In this document: in pieces, positions 48,431-57,564 of the stretch
Layout of the letters: the number at the start of each line of letters is the position of its first letter
Numbering within the stretch: position 1 is the stretch's first letter
Assembly: GCF_038637725.1 (NCBI RefSeq)
Contig: NZ_CP152052.1
Span: 1,595,501 to 1,659,500, forward strand
DNA length: 64,000 nucleotides
Reading direction: 5' to 3'
DNA from: Psychrobacillus sp. FSL H8-0483
Lineage (GTDB): Bacteria; Bacillota; Bacilli; Bacillales_A; Planococcaceae
The notes under the pieces: model-generated
Databases searched by the model: none
Told to the model about the DNA's origin: nothing
What the model saw: the letters and a program-made list of their open reading frames with translations, nothing else
Made by a program: the position numbers and the translations under genes

Positions 48431-48643
48431 ATGAATCAAGTATTAGCAAATATTATTTATTTTGTATTCACAATATTTATTTTTAGTACATTATGGAGAT
48501 TTATGGGTGTATTGTGGAATACTTATGTACCTTGGAATGTTAAAACTGACCTATTAACAATTTTTGTTGTAACTCCAATACTAATAGTTGTTTCGTTTAT
48601 TTTGTCGAGTTTGTCTTTTAAAGTCATAAGAAGTTCTAATTAA
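48431..48643 (+). CDS. small two-helix membrane protein, unknown
   Basis: The 70-residue protein has two transmembrane helices (about 4-24 and 42-62) and no recognised family. ATG 48431 has GGGGGC upstream. A TTG at 48389 with AAGGA would add 14 residues, so the start is not fixed. It lies between composite repeats E and F. Confidence 0.55.
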   Translation: MNQVLANIIYFVFTIFIFSTLWRFMGVLWNTYVPWNVKTDLLTIFVVTPILIVVSFILSSLSFKVIRSSN

Positions 48644-48669
48644 TATTAGAGTTTTAAAAGTCCTTATTG

Positions 48670-48756
48670 CAGTAAAGGGTGCTTTAGTTAAACAAGTAGT
48701 TGCTGTAAGGGTAGCTTTTTCTTATTGAACTAACGCAGCAGAATAGTACAACAAGG
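48670..48756. repeat. array-type composite repeat, copy F
   Basis: The left half AGTAAAGGGTGCTTTAGTTA (48671-48690), a weak hairpin with T run (GCTGTAAGGGTAGCTTTTT), and the right half GAACTAACGCAGCAGAATAGT (48727-48747). Confidence 0.7.
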
Positions 48757-48866
48757 TTAATGGTTATTTGAGGTGAAATGTATAAAAAATGATTGTTTAA
48801 TTTATATAAAATCAACCGGAAACCATGTTAATTTATTAATAACTTTTAAGTAGGGAGGGAAAATGT

Positions 48867-49394
48867 ATGAAACTAAGATTAACTTTAGGGATAATTTTGA
48901 CTTTGACCCTAATAGGATGCTCTAATATTACTCAGAGTGTATCGGAATATCCAGCCTCTTCATTAAATCAAGATCAACAAACATCAGATAAAAAGAATTA
49001 TACCAAAGATGACGCAATAGCAACATTTAAGAAGAACAAAGACTATAGTAACTATGAAATATCTGATTATGTATTAGTGAAAGATGATAAATTACCAATG
49101 TTAAAGGCGGTTATTTCTTTTTACGATAATATAGAGAATAATAGTTGCAATCTTGCTTTTATTTACGGAGATACGATTCAAAGAGTAGGTTTTGCAGTAA
49201 ATGAAGTAGATGGTGTAAAAACTTACGAAATTGCTGATAATAGTCGGTTAACATATGTCGGGGATGGTGCGGTAACAACATCAATTCGTAAAATAGAAAC
49301 GAATGAAATAATAGACTATAAAATTACCTTCTCATATGATGAGTCAACATCAACAACTAATTTTAAGGTTGTAGCGGAGAAACCAACAAAATGA
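48867..49394 (+). CDS. lipoprotein, unknown
   Basis: The 175-residue protein has a lipobox LIGC (Cys18) after MKLRLTLGIILTLTLIGCSN. A mature part of about 155 residues follows with two cystatin-like or DUF-like beta-rich halves; one Cys pair-like NNSCNLAF is present. The function is unknown. GGGAGGG precedes the ATG. It lies between composite repeats F and G. Confidence 0.75.
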   Translation: MKLRLTLGIILTLTLIGCSNITQSVSEYPASSLNQDQQTSDKKNYTKDDAIATFKKNKDYSNYEISDYVLVKDDKLPMLKAVISFYDNIENNSCNLAFIYGDTIQRVGFAVNEVDGVKTYEIADNSRLTYVGDGAVTTSIRKIETNEIIDYKITFSYDESTSTTNFKVVAEKPTK

Positions 49395-49404
49395 GTGAAA
49401 TGGA

Positions 49405-49487
49405 CTTAAACTAACGGATGCTTAACTTCAAGAAGGAGTGAAGCCTTTTTTCTTATTAAACTAACGCAGCAGGTTAGTTGAAGAAAG
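49405..49487. repeat. array-type composite repeat, copy G
   Basis: The left half AACTAACGGATGCTTAACTT (49409-49428), a GAGTGAAGCCTTTTTTCTT middle, and the right half AACTAACGCAGCAGGTTAGTT (49459-49479), a perfect 7-bp inverted repeat. Confidence 0.8.
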
Positions 49488-49621
49488 ATTGCGTGTAATT
49501 TCGAACTTTTACGAACCGTTTTCGTTCATATAACAAGTATGTTCACCCCTCTCGTGTAAATAATAATACGATGTCATCGGAATAGAGCTTGTGCGATTGT
49601 ATTATAAATGTAAGCGTCAAA

Positions 49622-49656
49622 TAGCCCCCACCTTACTATAGATGGGGGCTTGTTGT
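49622..49656. terminator. terminator-like hairpin
   Basis: AGCCCCCA pairs with TGGGGGCT, followed by TGTTGT. Confidence 0.6.
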
Positions 49657-49764
49657 ATCATTTTGATAACTTATTAAAGACGATACACGTAATAGGTAAT
49701 GTTGTTGACCAATGCATCAATTTGTCAGAGGCATTTACGTCTGTCGGTTAGTATTGGAGAAAAG

Positions 49765-49866
49765 CAAACGCCATCTGTCTGAGTATCGCAGTAACCCCCA
49801 AAAGTAACGGTTTGGATTTCTACGAATTCCTGAAGAAACTTTTTACGGATCTAAGCGGAATATAGT
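49765..49866 (+). mobile_element. IS66-family transposase relic
   Basis: The plus strand encodes KANAICLSIAVTPKSNGLDF followed by YEFLKKLFTDLSGI and a stop. This matches the conserved C-terminal region of IS66 transposases (AKANGLD-Y-L...LFTDLP). No other part of the element is present nearby. Confidence 0.6.
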
Positions 49867-49946
49867 AAAAAAATGAAGTAAGCCGTGTATTCGATTTAAA
49901 AAAAGGTGCGCTTATTTTTTATAATTCGGGCTTACATCATTTTAGC

Positions 49947-50102
49947 TCATTGCCGCTTCTTCGTTTTCTTATTATTAAGTCTCTCTGCCGGTGTCAAGGG
50001 TTTGTTTGCAAGTTCATGATCAAACTCTCTTGATAAATTCTTCCTAGCCGCTTGCTCATCACTAGCGTTACCACTTAAATTGTTCTTCGGGCTGTTGCTC
50101 AC
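49947..50102 (-). CDS. sspO: SspO-like small acid-soluble spore protein
   Basis: A 51-residue hydrophilic protein ending ELANKPLTPAERLNNKKTKKRQ-type (PLTPAERLNNKKTKK), which is the SspO signature. Small acid-soluble proteins accumulate in the forespore and indicate sporulation. GTG at 50102 has GGAGGTG upstream; a longer frame reaches 50153. It lies alone on the minus strand within the island, not with acnA as SspO genes often do. Family assignment is moderate. Confidence 0.65.
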   Translation of the reverse strand: MSNSPKNNLSGNASDEQAARKNLSREFDHELANKPLTPAERLNNKKTKKRQ

Positions 50103-50223
50103 TATATACACCTCCATGATTTTAGTTTGCCATGTGGTGTCCTTAGTATGCATTTTTGTTAAATCTTACGGTAATTGTTTTGTAATTGATATCTCTTCGA
50201 ATGTGGTTACTAGGTTCTCTCCT

Positions 50224-50247
50224 TCGCAGCAGGTTAGTTTAAGAAGG
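50224..50247. repeat. array-type repeat, right half only
   Basis: TCGCAGCAGGTTAGTTTAAG followed by AAGG lies directly before the DUF3139 gene. Confidence 0.6.
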
Positions 50248-50252
50248 AAATA

Positions 50253-50666
50253 ATGAATGAAATGAAGAATGTTACAAGACAAGAGGTGTTTTTATGTTTA
50301 AAAACGGTGATATTAGAAAAATTACTTGTGCTTATATGTGGAGTTTTCTTTGTAGCACATCTAAAAATAGAAAACACTAAAACTGAATATGAAAAGAGGG
50401 TGACTAGTTATCTGGTGGATGAAAAGGGATATGAAAAGAAAGATATAAAATCTGTTGATGGAATATATGGAGTAAAATTGCCGCCATATTATGTAGTAGT
50501 AGTTTTTGAAGATGAACCTTATGTTAAATATATCTATTATGCACATGATGGGGTCAACCAAATTGAGTATATTCTCAAAGAAGAGGCGATAAAGATTAAT
50601 ATTAATAAATCCGAATTAAAAAATTATGATCCTTTAAACGAAATTGATAAATATATCATTGAATAA
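50253..50666 (+). CDS. DUF3139 family protein
   Basis: The 137-residue protein has one N-terminal membrane segment (LEKLLVLICGVFFVAHL). The DUF3139 hallmark pattern is YEKKDIKSVDGIYGVKLPPY followed by YVVVVFEDEP and KYIYY. DUF3139 proteins are small secreted or membrane-anchored Bacillales proteins of unknown function. AAGAAGGAAA precedes the ATG. It is bounded by a right half-element before and a left half-element after, the most complete example of the cassette plan. Confidence 0.75.
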   Translation: MNEMKNVTRQEVFLCLKTVILEKLLVLICGVFFVAHLKIENTKTEYEKRVTSYLVDEKGYEKKDIKSVDGIYGVKLPPYYVVVVFEDEPYVKYIYYAHDGVNQIEYILKEEAIKININKSELKNYDPLNEIDKYIIE

Positions 50667-50682
50667 TTACATATACCCTTAT

Positions 50683-50709
50683 TCAACTAACGAGTGCTTT
50701 AGTTAAAGA
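50683..50709. repeat. array-type repeat, left half only
   Basis: TTCAACTAACGAGTGCTTTA followed by GTTAAAG lies directly after the DUF3139 gene and is the last copy of the series. Confidence 0.65.
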
Positions 50710-50763
50710 TTCGGTTTCCGAAATAATTAATTTTTATTACAAAAAGCCCTTACAGGTATGAAA

Positions 50764-50814
50764 AATAGCCCCTTTTTGATCAATCCTTGTTCAAAATAGG
50801 GGCTATGATTTTCT
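50764..50814. terminator. terminator-like hairpin
   Basis: ATAGCCCC and TTTTTGA pair with TTCAAAA and GGGGCTAT, followed by GATTTTCT. The gap from 50667 to 51051 otherwise shows no gene. Confidence 0.7.
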
Positions 50815-51051
50815 ATTAGAATCAGCATTTGTAGCTATGTCTTAATCAATCTATATTCCAGACCAAAACTTCTTTGTTAGAATTAGCAAGGAACAAAGCG
50901 TAGAAGAGGATGTAGTGCCTGAAATTGTATCTTCTTTCGGACGCTAACAAAATTAATAGAAAAGCAGCCATTTTTTTATTTTTAAAGCAAGCGTACTTTT
51001 TCCTTAAACGATTAGGGGAGCGAGCGAAGGTCAATCAATGGCAACCGGATT

Positions 51052-51100
51052 ACCGAAAAAAGCGTGGATAGAAGTGAATGAGTCACTTCTATCCACGCTA
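51052..51100 (-). terminator. terminator of ponA
   Basis: AGCGTGGATAGAAGTGA pairs perfectly with TCACTTCTATCCACGCT (17 bp). On the minus strand it is followed by TTTTTT, so it ends the ponA transcript. Confidence 0.92.
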
Positions 51101-51185
51101 GACTTTCAGTAATGGTCAATCCATTCGCTTTGTCCAAAGCGAACCGATTACGATCAATTGAAGACCAAGGAGCTTACGCTTTTTT

Positions 51186-53801
51186 TTATGGGTTTGGACT
51201 TGTATTTTCATCGGATGAACCGTCTGGATTGGTCGTGTCTACTGGCGGTGTTTCATTTTCACCACCATCTGGATTACCGCCGTTTCCGTCACCATTTCCA
51301 TTTCCATTGTTGTTTCCATTTCCATTCCCATTTTCATTTCCATTTCCATTGTTATTCCCGTTCCCGTTGTTGCCGTCAGCTGGATTTTCACCCTGCTCGG
51401 GATCTATTGGTTCCATTATTTCCAGGTCCTCTTCTACAAATCCTTCTAGTGTGAGGGAGATAGAGGCTGGTTCACTTCGAACATCATCAGAAACTGCTAC
51501 TACAGAGAATACATACGTACTTCCTGGTATTAGGCTTTGAACTATTAAGCCATTTTGATTTGTAGTTTGAAGTACTTCGTTTGGACCGTTGTCAATTGCG
51601 ACAGATACCTCGAATTGTACATCTACCTCTTGATCTTTCGGTTGTTCAAAGTCCCAAGATAACGTTGCAGAAGATGTTATCTCATCAAAATCAACCTTTA
51701 AGTTGGAAGGAGTATTAAGCTCTAACTGTTTATAATGTTCCGAAACCACTGTAGGCTCTGTTCCTTTCACAAATAACTCGGTAGCTTTTAATTCATCAGG
51801 TGTGTATTCACTTGCCAACTGAAGTGGACTTGTTCCTTTTTCAATCGTAGCTTCTACTACTGAATTCGGTTTACTAAATCTTTCGGTTGACTTTCCGTTT
51901 GAAATATTTGACATGACTTCCTTAAATATAGTTTGCGGTAAATATCGTTCTTCATTAGTCGTCATTGGTGTTTTTAGTTCAGGATATCCAGACCAAACTG
52001 TAATAGAATAGTTAGTTGAATAACCAGCGAACCAAACATCTGGGAATGCACTATCTGGTAGATTCCATTCGTCCATTTGTTGCGAGCTGTAGTTAGATGT
52101 ACCGGATTTTCCTGCTACATCCAATCCGCTTATGGCTGCCCGTTTCGCTGTACCTTTTGTTAATACATCACGTAGCACATCTGTCACTATATAAGCAGTG
52201 GAGTCCTTCATCACCGGTTTTGTTTTATGGTCATATTTCTTTTCAGTTTTCCCATCTCGATAGACAATTTTATTGATTGCGTATGGTTCGGTATGAATAC
52301 CATTATTACCAAATGCAGCATATGCACCTGCCATTTGAATAGGTGACATTGATTTAGAAGTACCACCAATTGCTGAACTTTCTGTTACATTTCCAATATC
52401 AATGCCAAATCGATTAATAAATTCTTTGGCATCTTTCGTTCCGACTTCTTGCAATGTTTTAACAGCTGGTACATTTCGAGAGTTGTATAGAGCTTCCCGC
52501 ATAGTCATGCTTCCTTTATATTTTCCATCGAAGTTTCGAACAACTTGGTCTGTACCAGTATAAGTAATTTTCTCATCTACAATGGTATGGCCAGTAGACC
52601 AATCTAAAAATTCAACTGCAGGACCATAATCGATTAAAGGTTTAATCGTGGAGCCTGGAGAGCGAGTCTTCATATCTTGAGCGAAGTTAAAACCACGATC
52701 TGCTCCGTAATTTCTCCCACCACCAACTGCAGCGATAGCGCCTGTTTTTGTATCTATTACTGCTACAGCTGACTGAATATCCTCTGTAGGGAACATATCT
52801 GAGTTTAGAGTTTTTTCTACTTGCTCTTGTGCATTTGGGTCTAGTGTTGTATGAATTGTAATTCCTTCTGAAATGGCGTCTCCATCTCCATTTTTCTCTA
52901 ACTCATCTAATACAATATCAATAAAAGCATCATATTTCGAACCTTGTTTAGCAACACGTTGATCTTCCGGTAGTAGAGAATCTTCTACTGGGATTGCTTG
53001 TGCTGCTTTCATTTCTTCATCCGTAATTTTGCCATGTAAGTTCATTAAGTGAAGAACAATGTCTTTTCTTTTCTCAGCAAGATCGGGATTTTTAAAAGGA
53101 TTGTAGTTGTTCGGACTTTGTGGCATACCTGCTAATACAGCCATTTCATGTAATTCTAAGTCCTTTAAATCTTTTCCATAAAAATATTGTGAAGCCGTTC
53201 CGAAGCCGTAAATTCTTCCAGACATTAATACTTTATTAAAGTACATTTCAAATATTTCTTCTTTTTCATATTTACGTTCTAGTTGAACGGCAAGGTATGC
53301 TTCTTGTGCTTTACGTTTTAATGTTTTTTCATTCGTTAGGAACGAGTTTTTAATCACTTGCTGTGTTAATGTACTTGCCCCTTGAGAACCAAATCCGCTA
53401 GTGAAGTTTGCCAGTACAGCTTTTCCTAAGCGTAAGAAATCAACACCTCCATGCTCATAGAAACGGGCGTCTTCCGTAGAAAGGATTGCATCTTCCATCA
53501 TTTGGGGGATTTCATCGTAAGTCACATATTCACGACTTTCACTACCAACTGTCGCAAATTCCTCTCCATTTGCATCGAGTAATTTAGGACTTATTGGATC
53601 TTTCAATAATTGTTCATCTAGTTCTGGTGCAGTGCTAGCATAATACGCAAAGAGGGAACCACCTGCAATGGCGACTATTACTCCTAATAGGATGAGTGAA
53701 ATAAATATACGTTTTACCCATAATTTTATTGGTTTTTTTGGTTGATTCTTTCGTTGTAATTGTTTTCTTCGTTGTTCACGAGTTGTTTTTTGCTCACTCA
53801 T
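51186..53801 (-). CDS. ponA: class A penicillin-binding protein 1 (PonA)
   Basis: This membrane-anchored enzyme has both glycan polymerase and transpeptidase activity. The 871 residues hold a cytoplasmic KR-rich start, TM at about 29-51, and GT51 (EDARFYEHGGVDFLRLGKAV; GASTLTQQVIKN). The transpeptidase has SPGSTIKP (S-x-x-K), YNSRNVP (S-x-N) and AGKSGTSNY (K-S/T-G). A fibronectin type III domain (about 705-795) and a tail of about 60 residues rich in Asn, Gly and Asp follow. In B. subtilis it neighbours ypoC and recU. Confidence 0.95.
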   Translation of the reverse strand: MSEQKTTREQRRKQLQRKNQPKKPIKLWVKRIFISLILLGVIVAIAGGSLFAYYASTAPELDEQLLKDPISPKLLDANGEEFATVGSESREYVTYDEIPQMMEDAILSTEDARFYEHGGVDFLRLGKAVLANFTSGFGSQGASTLTQQVIKNSFLTNEKTLKRKAQEAYLAVQLERKYEKEEIFEMYFNKVLMSGRIYGFGTASQYFYGKDLKDLELHEMAVLAGMPQSPNNYNPFKNPDLAEKRKDIVLHLMNLHGKITDEEMKAAQAIPVEDSLLPEDQRVAKQGSKYDAFIDIVLDELEKNGDGDAISEGITIHTTLDPNAQEQVEKTLNSDMFPTEDIQSAVAVIDTKTGAIAAVGGGRNYGADRGFNFAQDMKTRSPGSTIKPLIDYGPAVEFLDWSTGHTIVDEKITYTGTDQVVRNFDGKYKGSMTMREALYNSRNVPAVKTLQEVGTKDAKEFINRFGIDIGNVTESSAIGGTSKSMSPIQMAGAYAAFGNNGIHTEPYAINKIVYRDGKTEKKYDHKTKPVMKDSTAYIVTDVLRDVLTKGTAKRAAISGLDVAGKSGTSNYSSQQMDEWNLPDSAFPDVWFAGYSTNYSITVWSGYPELKTPMTTNEERYLPQTIFKEVMSNISNGKSTERFSKPNSVVEATIEKGTSPLQLASEYTPDELKATELFVKGTEPTVVSEHYKQLELNTPSNLKVDFDEITSSATLSWDFEQPKDQEVDVQFEVSVAIDNGPNEVLQTTNQNGLIVQSLIPGSTYVFSVVAVSDDVRSEPASISLTLEGFVEEDLEIMEPIDPEQGENPADGNNGNGNNNGNGNENGNGNGNNNGNGNGDGNGGNPDGGENETPPVDTTNPDGSSDENTSPNP
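51265..51375 (-). repeat. low-complexity DNA coding the PonA tail
   Basis: Short imperfect repeats of a GGNAATGG kind encode NGNGNNNGNGN and relatives. The opposite strand gives a Pro/Phe/Ser-rich open frame, which is an artefact of this composition. Confidence 0.8.
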
Positions 53802-53822
53802 AAACGTCTCCTCACTTTCACT

Positions 53823-54422
53823 TTATACGTTCAAGTCATTAACTACTTTTAAATAATCAATTCTTGGTGCATATTTTGGAGTAATTTCTATGGCATGTTC
53901 TTCAAACTCAGACAATGCAATAGATTTTCTACCTCCTGTTTGCATTCTATCCCAAAAGAGCTTTAATTGCTCAAAAGGTAAATAAAAATATCGATCTACT
54001 GCAGAAAAGCGAACAAGTAAAAAACTAATCCCACGTTGCTTAACTACTTTGCTCATATGTTCGACCTGATGGAGATGAACATTTTTCAATGGAAATGCTG
54101 TTCTATTTTCCGTTTCTTTTGCTTCAAAGTCAATATATTTACCTTCAAACACACCATTAAAGTCCGTAGTAGAAGGAGTTCTATAATATGCTTCTTTAAT
54201 AACAGCGCTGCTTCTACTTGGATAATCTACTTTGACAACTTGAATAGGGATTGGTTTTTTATAAATGACAGCTATATCATGTGCTAGATAGTATTCATTT
54301 GCATCATTTAGTTCATCTTCTAATGTCTTTCCCCTATTACTAAAAGAATAATCCTTTTTTCTAACATTTGCTGTTTCTTTTTTAGGAGTATACATTTTCC
54401 CATTTGGATAATGAATAGCCAA
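53823..54422 (-). CDS. recU: Holliday junction resolvase RecU
   Basis: RecU cuts Holliday junctions during recombination and segregation in Firmicutes. The 199-residue protein has NRGKTLEDELN, TTDFNGVFEGKYIDFEAKET (metal-binding Asp, Glu, Asp, Glu, Lys) and HLHQVEHM. TTG 54422 gives the typical N terminus (MAIHYPNGK) with AAGAGGTG upstream; a GTG at 54431 would overlap that site. It lies upstream of ponA on the same strand, as in B. subtilis. Confidence 0.95.
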   Translation of the reverse strand: MAIHYPNGKMYTPKKETANVRKKDYSFSNRGKTLEDELNDANEYYLAHDIAVIYKKPIPIQVVKVDYPSRSSAVIKEAYYRTPSTTDFNGVFEGKYIDFEAKETENRTAFPLKNVHLHQVEHMSKVVKQRGISFLLVRFSAVDRYFYLPFEQLKLFWDRMQTGGRKSIALSEFEEHAIEITPKYAPRIDYLKVVNDLNV

Positions 54423-54602
54423 GTCACTCACCTCTTATGCTACTAGTTTATCACAAGTTAGTTAGACGAAAACGATACACATTTGGTTTCATTTTTTTCG
54501 TTGTCGAGCAGACACTAGTTTTGTCTGTTGCATAGAACCTTTGTCGAGTAGGAAGGGATTTATAGCGTATGAAGGAATTTATTCTAAAAAGGAGTGTTTA
54601 AA

Positions 54603-54758
54603 ATGAACAAAATTGAACGTCTTATTGACCAACTAGAGCTATTAGAATACCTACTTGAAAACCGATTAAACGATGAACAAGAGCAGTTTGAGGAAGATTT
54701 TAGTAAATCATCATTTCGTTTACTTGGAAAAATTGAAAAAATCGAAAATAAATTATAA
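54603..54758 (+). CDS. small helical protein, unknown
   Basis: A 51-residue, very acidic and helical protein (MNKIERLIDQLELLEYLLEN). AAAAGGAGTG at 54590-54599 precedes the ATG by four bases. No family is recognised. Strong Shine-Dalgarno and codon use support a real gene. It is divergent from recU and separate from yppE. Confidence 0.6.
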   Translation: MNKIERLIDQLELLEYLLENRLNDEQEQFEEDFSKSSFRLLGKIEKIENKL

Positions 54759-54923
54759 GGAATAAAGTTGCTGCTTAATTTAAATTCGAATGTATGAGTA
54801 TCTTGAAACCGCTTGTCTAAGTATGAAAGTGTTTGTCAACAATCGGAAGGAATGTATGTTCGTTCATAACTAGTAATATCTTTAAAAATTTGCTAAACTG
54901 TTTCTAGAATGCGAGGGATTACT

Positions 54924-55292
54924 TTGTCATTATTAGAGTTAAGTAAACAGTTATTAAAAGAATGCGATGAAAGTATTTCGCGTTTTCATATTTATCGAGC
55001 AGAAGACAAGGAACCAGATTTTTTTCAAGATGTGAAGCCACATGCATATAAAATAGATGAATTATTACTTGAATGGGAGCAGCTAGTTAGAAAATGGATT
55101 CAAGTAAAAAGACCAAAGTATGTACATCCAAGTCAAATTGACTCATTACTTGAATCCATGAAGCAATTTATCGTGCAGTCGTATTATAAAGCAACGAGTA
55201 AGAAACGATTTCTTCAATCTGTCCATTCATCCAAATACACGTTAGAAACAGTTATTCAAGCGATTAAGGAAGTAGGGGATGAACATGCTTAA
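54924..55292 (+). CDS. yppE: DUF1798 protein YppE
   Basis: A 122-residue all-helical protein of unknown function. It has DFFQDVKPHAYKIDELLLEW, KRPKYVHPSQIDS (the best conserved part, cf. VRRPKYVHKEQIE in B. subtilis) and LQSVHSSKYTLETV. The TTG at 54924 is preferred because GAGGGA lies six bases upstream. The end overlaps yprA by eight bases. Confidence 0.85.
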   Translation: MSLLELSKQLLKECDESISRFHIYRAEDKEPDFFQDVKPHAYKIDELLLEWEQLVRKWIQVKRPKYVHPSQIDSLLESMKQFIVQSYYKATSKKRFLQSVHSSKYTLETVIQAIKEVGDEHA

Positions 55293-57564
55293 TCAAAAAA
55301 ACATATCGAGCATTTTAAACGATTGGAAAGTTGATAAAAATAGAAATTCACGAATTGAGCATATTCATACAACAGAAGAGAAAGAAGCAATATATGCTTC
55401 TTTCCCAGAAAAGATGCATCCTTCTATTATGAAGGCTTTACAAAGTCGTGGAGTGAATCAATTATATAGTCACCAGCGGCAAGCGTTTGATGCTGCAACT
55501 TCTGGAAAGTCCTTAACTACCATCACACCTACTGCCTCTGGAAAATCTCTTTGTTATCATCTTCCGGTTCTTCAGTCAATTCTGGAAGATCCAACTTCGC
55601 GCGCTATCTATCTCTTTCCGACGAAAGCATTAGCTCAAGATCAAAAGAGTGACTTAAACGATTTAATACAAGCAAGTGAGGAAGAGATTTTAAGCTATAC
55701 ATATGACGGCGATACCGAACCTGGTATTAGACAAAAAGTCCGTAAATCAGGTCATATTGTATTAACGAATCCAGATATGCTGCATTCGGGGATACTTCCA
55801 CATCATACAAAGTGGGTTTCTCTATTTGAAAACTTAAAATATATTGTGATAGACGAAATTCATACATATAAAGGTGTTTTTGGTAGCCATGTTGCGCATG
55901 TTATTAGACGGTTACAAAGAATAAGTGCATTTTACGGGAGTAATCCTCAATTTATTTGTACATCTGCAACTATTAAAAATCCAAAAGAGTTAGCAGAAAA
56001 CTTAACAAATACCACGCATGAACTTATCGACCAAAATGGTGCACCTGCTGGAAAAAAACATTTTGTCTTTTATAACCCCCCAATCATCCATCCAGTGTTT
56101 AACGTGCGAAGAAGTGCTATTTTAGAAGTGCGTGATATAGCACAAGAATTATATGTAAATGGTATACAAACGATTGTATTTGCTAAAAGTCGAGTGCGTG
56201 TGGAAATGCTGGTAACCTACTTGCAAGCTTTAGTTAGTAAAAAGATCAATGACCAAACGATTCGTGGGTATAGAGGCGGTTATTTGCCTTCAGAAAGAAG
56301 AGTTATTGAAAAAGGATTAAGGGATGGGACGATTCGAACAGTAGTAAGTACAAATGCACTTGAATTAGGAGTCGATATTGGACAACTCCAAGCATGCATT
56401 ATGACGGGATATCCAGGCAACATAGCTAGTGCTTGGCAACAAGCAGGACGAGCGGGAAGAAGACAAGATGAAGCGCTCATTATTTACGTGGCGCAGTCAA
56501 CTGCACTTGATCAATACATAGTGAAGCATCCCGAATATTTCCTTGGACAATCACCTGAAGAAGTTCGTATCCATCCTGATAATATTATTATTTTAATGGA
56601 TCATTTAAAATGTGCAGCATTTGAATTGCCTTTTACATCAATAGACATGTATGGGGAATTTTCCATTCAAGAACTACTAGCTTTTTTAGAAAGTGAAGGA
56701 GTTTTATTGAAAACTGCAGATAAGTGGCATTGGATGTCCGAAAGTTTTCCAGCTAGCAATATAAGTTTGCGTTCTGCCTCCCAAGAAAACGTTATTATTA
56801 TTGACCAAACAGTACCTGCACATACAAGAGTAATTGGTGAGATGGATCAATATAGCGCCATGACATTGCTACATGAAGAGGCTATCTACTTGCACCAAGG
56901 GACGCAATACCAAGTAGAAAAACTGGATTGGGAAGAGAAAAAAGCGTTTGTACGAGAAGTAGATGTCGATTATTTCACGGATGCAAATATTGCGGTTGAA
57001 TTAAAAGTGTTAAGTGAAGATAAAGAAAAGGAAGCGAATATTGGAACACTGCGTTTTGGAGATATTATTGTGCTTGCACAACCGACGATTTTCAAAAAGA
57101 TTAAGTTTGATACACATGACAATATCGGATCAGGTAAAATTCATTTGCCACCTCTAGAACTACATACAGCTTCTACATGGTTCAGTTTTGACAAACCGAC
57201 CGACTGGACAGATACTTTATTATCCGATGCGATGACAGGGGTAGCATACGCGTTGCATGCATTTATCCCATTATTTATCCATTGTGATGCAAAGGATATT
57301 CATGTCGTGCCACAAGTGAAATCCATTAATGTAGAAAAACCCACATTTTATATGTACGATAGTTATCCTGGTGGAATCGGACTTTCTGAAAGAATGTTTG
57401 ATTTGTGGAATGATCTAGTTCCTAAAGTTACAAAGCAAGTGGAAGAATGTTCATGTACAAGTGGGTGTCCTGCATGTATTGGTGCTCAAGATGCCGAGTT
57501 AAATTTGAAAAAAGAAGTGATTAAATTACTTCATTTATTGCAGGTGAACAATCATGTCCTATGA
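55285..57564 (+). CDS. yprA: DEAD/DEAH-box helicase YprA
   Basis: This is an SF2 helicase of the YprA/MrfA-type subfamily implicated in DNA repair (the B. subtilis protein works with YprB). The 759 residues have motif I TPTASGKSLCYHLP, motif II DEIH (IDEIHTYKGVFGSH), SAT (CTSATIKNP) and motif VI QQAGRAGRRQDEA. A C-terminal zinc cluster CSCTSGCPACIG (DUF1998 end) is present. ATG 55285 has better ribosome-site spacing than ATG 55279. Confidence 0.94.
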   Translation: MLNQKNISSILNDWKVDKNRNSRIEHIHTTEEKEAIYASFPEKMHPSIMKALQSRGVNQLYSHQRQAFDAATSGKSLTTITPTASGKSLCYHLPVLQSILEDPTSRAIYLFPTKALAQDQKSDLNDLIQASEEEILSYTYDGDTEPGIRQKVRKSGHIVLTNPDMLHSGILPHHTKWVSLFENLKYIVIDEIHTYKGVFGSHVAHVIRRLQRISAFYGSNPQFICTSATIKNPKELAENLTNTTHELIDQNGAPAGKKHFVFYNPPIIHPVFNVRRSAILEVRDIAQELYVNGIQTIVFAKSRVRVEMLVTYLQALVSKKINDQTIRGYRGGYLPSERRVIEKGLRDGTIRTVVSTNALELGVDIGQLQACIMTGYPGNIASAWQQAGRAGRRQDEALIIYVAQSTALDQYIVKHPEYFLGQSPEEVRIHPDNIIILMDHLKCAAFELPFTSIDMYGEFSIQELLAFLESEGVLLKTADKWHWMSESFPASNISLRSASQENVIIIDQTVPAHTRVIGEMDQYSAMTLLHEEAIYLHQGTQYQVEKLDWEEKKAFVREVDVDYFTDANIAVELKVLSEDKEKEANIGTLRFGDIIVLAQPTIFKKIKFDTHDNIGSGKIHLPPLELHTASTWFSFDKPTDWTDTLLSDAMTGVAYALHAFIPLFIHCDAKDIHVVPQVKSINVEKPTFYMYDSYPGGIGLSERMFDLWNDLVPKVTKQVEECSCTSGCPACIGAQDAELNLKKEVIKLLHLLQVNNHVL

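Noticed and set aside
41585-50709. Class 1-type integron with attC sites
   Set aside because: The repeats lack the GTTRRRY/RYYYAAC core arrangement of attC and no integron integrase is intact nearby. Only the cassette-like layout is claimed.
51112-51540. Plus-strand Pro/Phe/Ser-rich open frames opposite the ponA tail
   Set aside because: They are the complement of the Asn/Gly-rich coding repeats of PonA and have no ribosome site.
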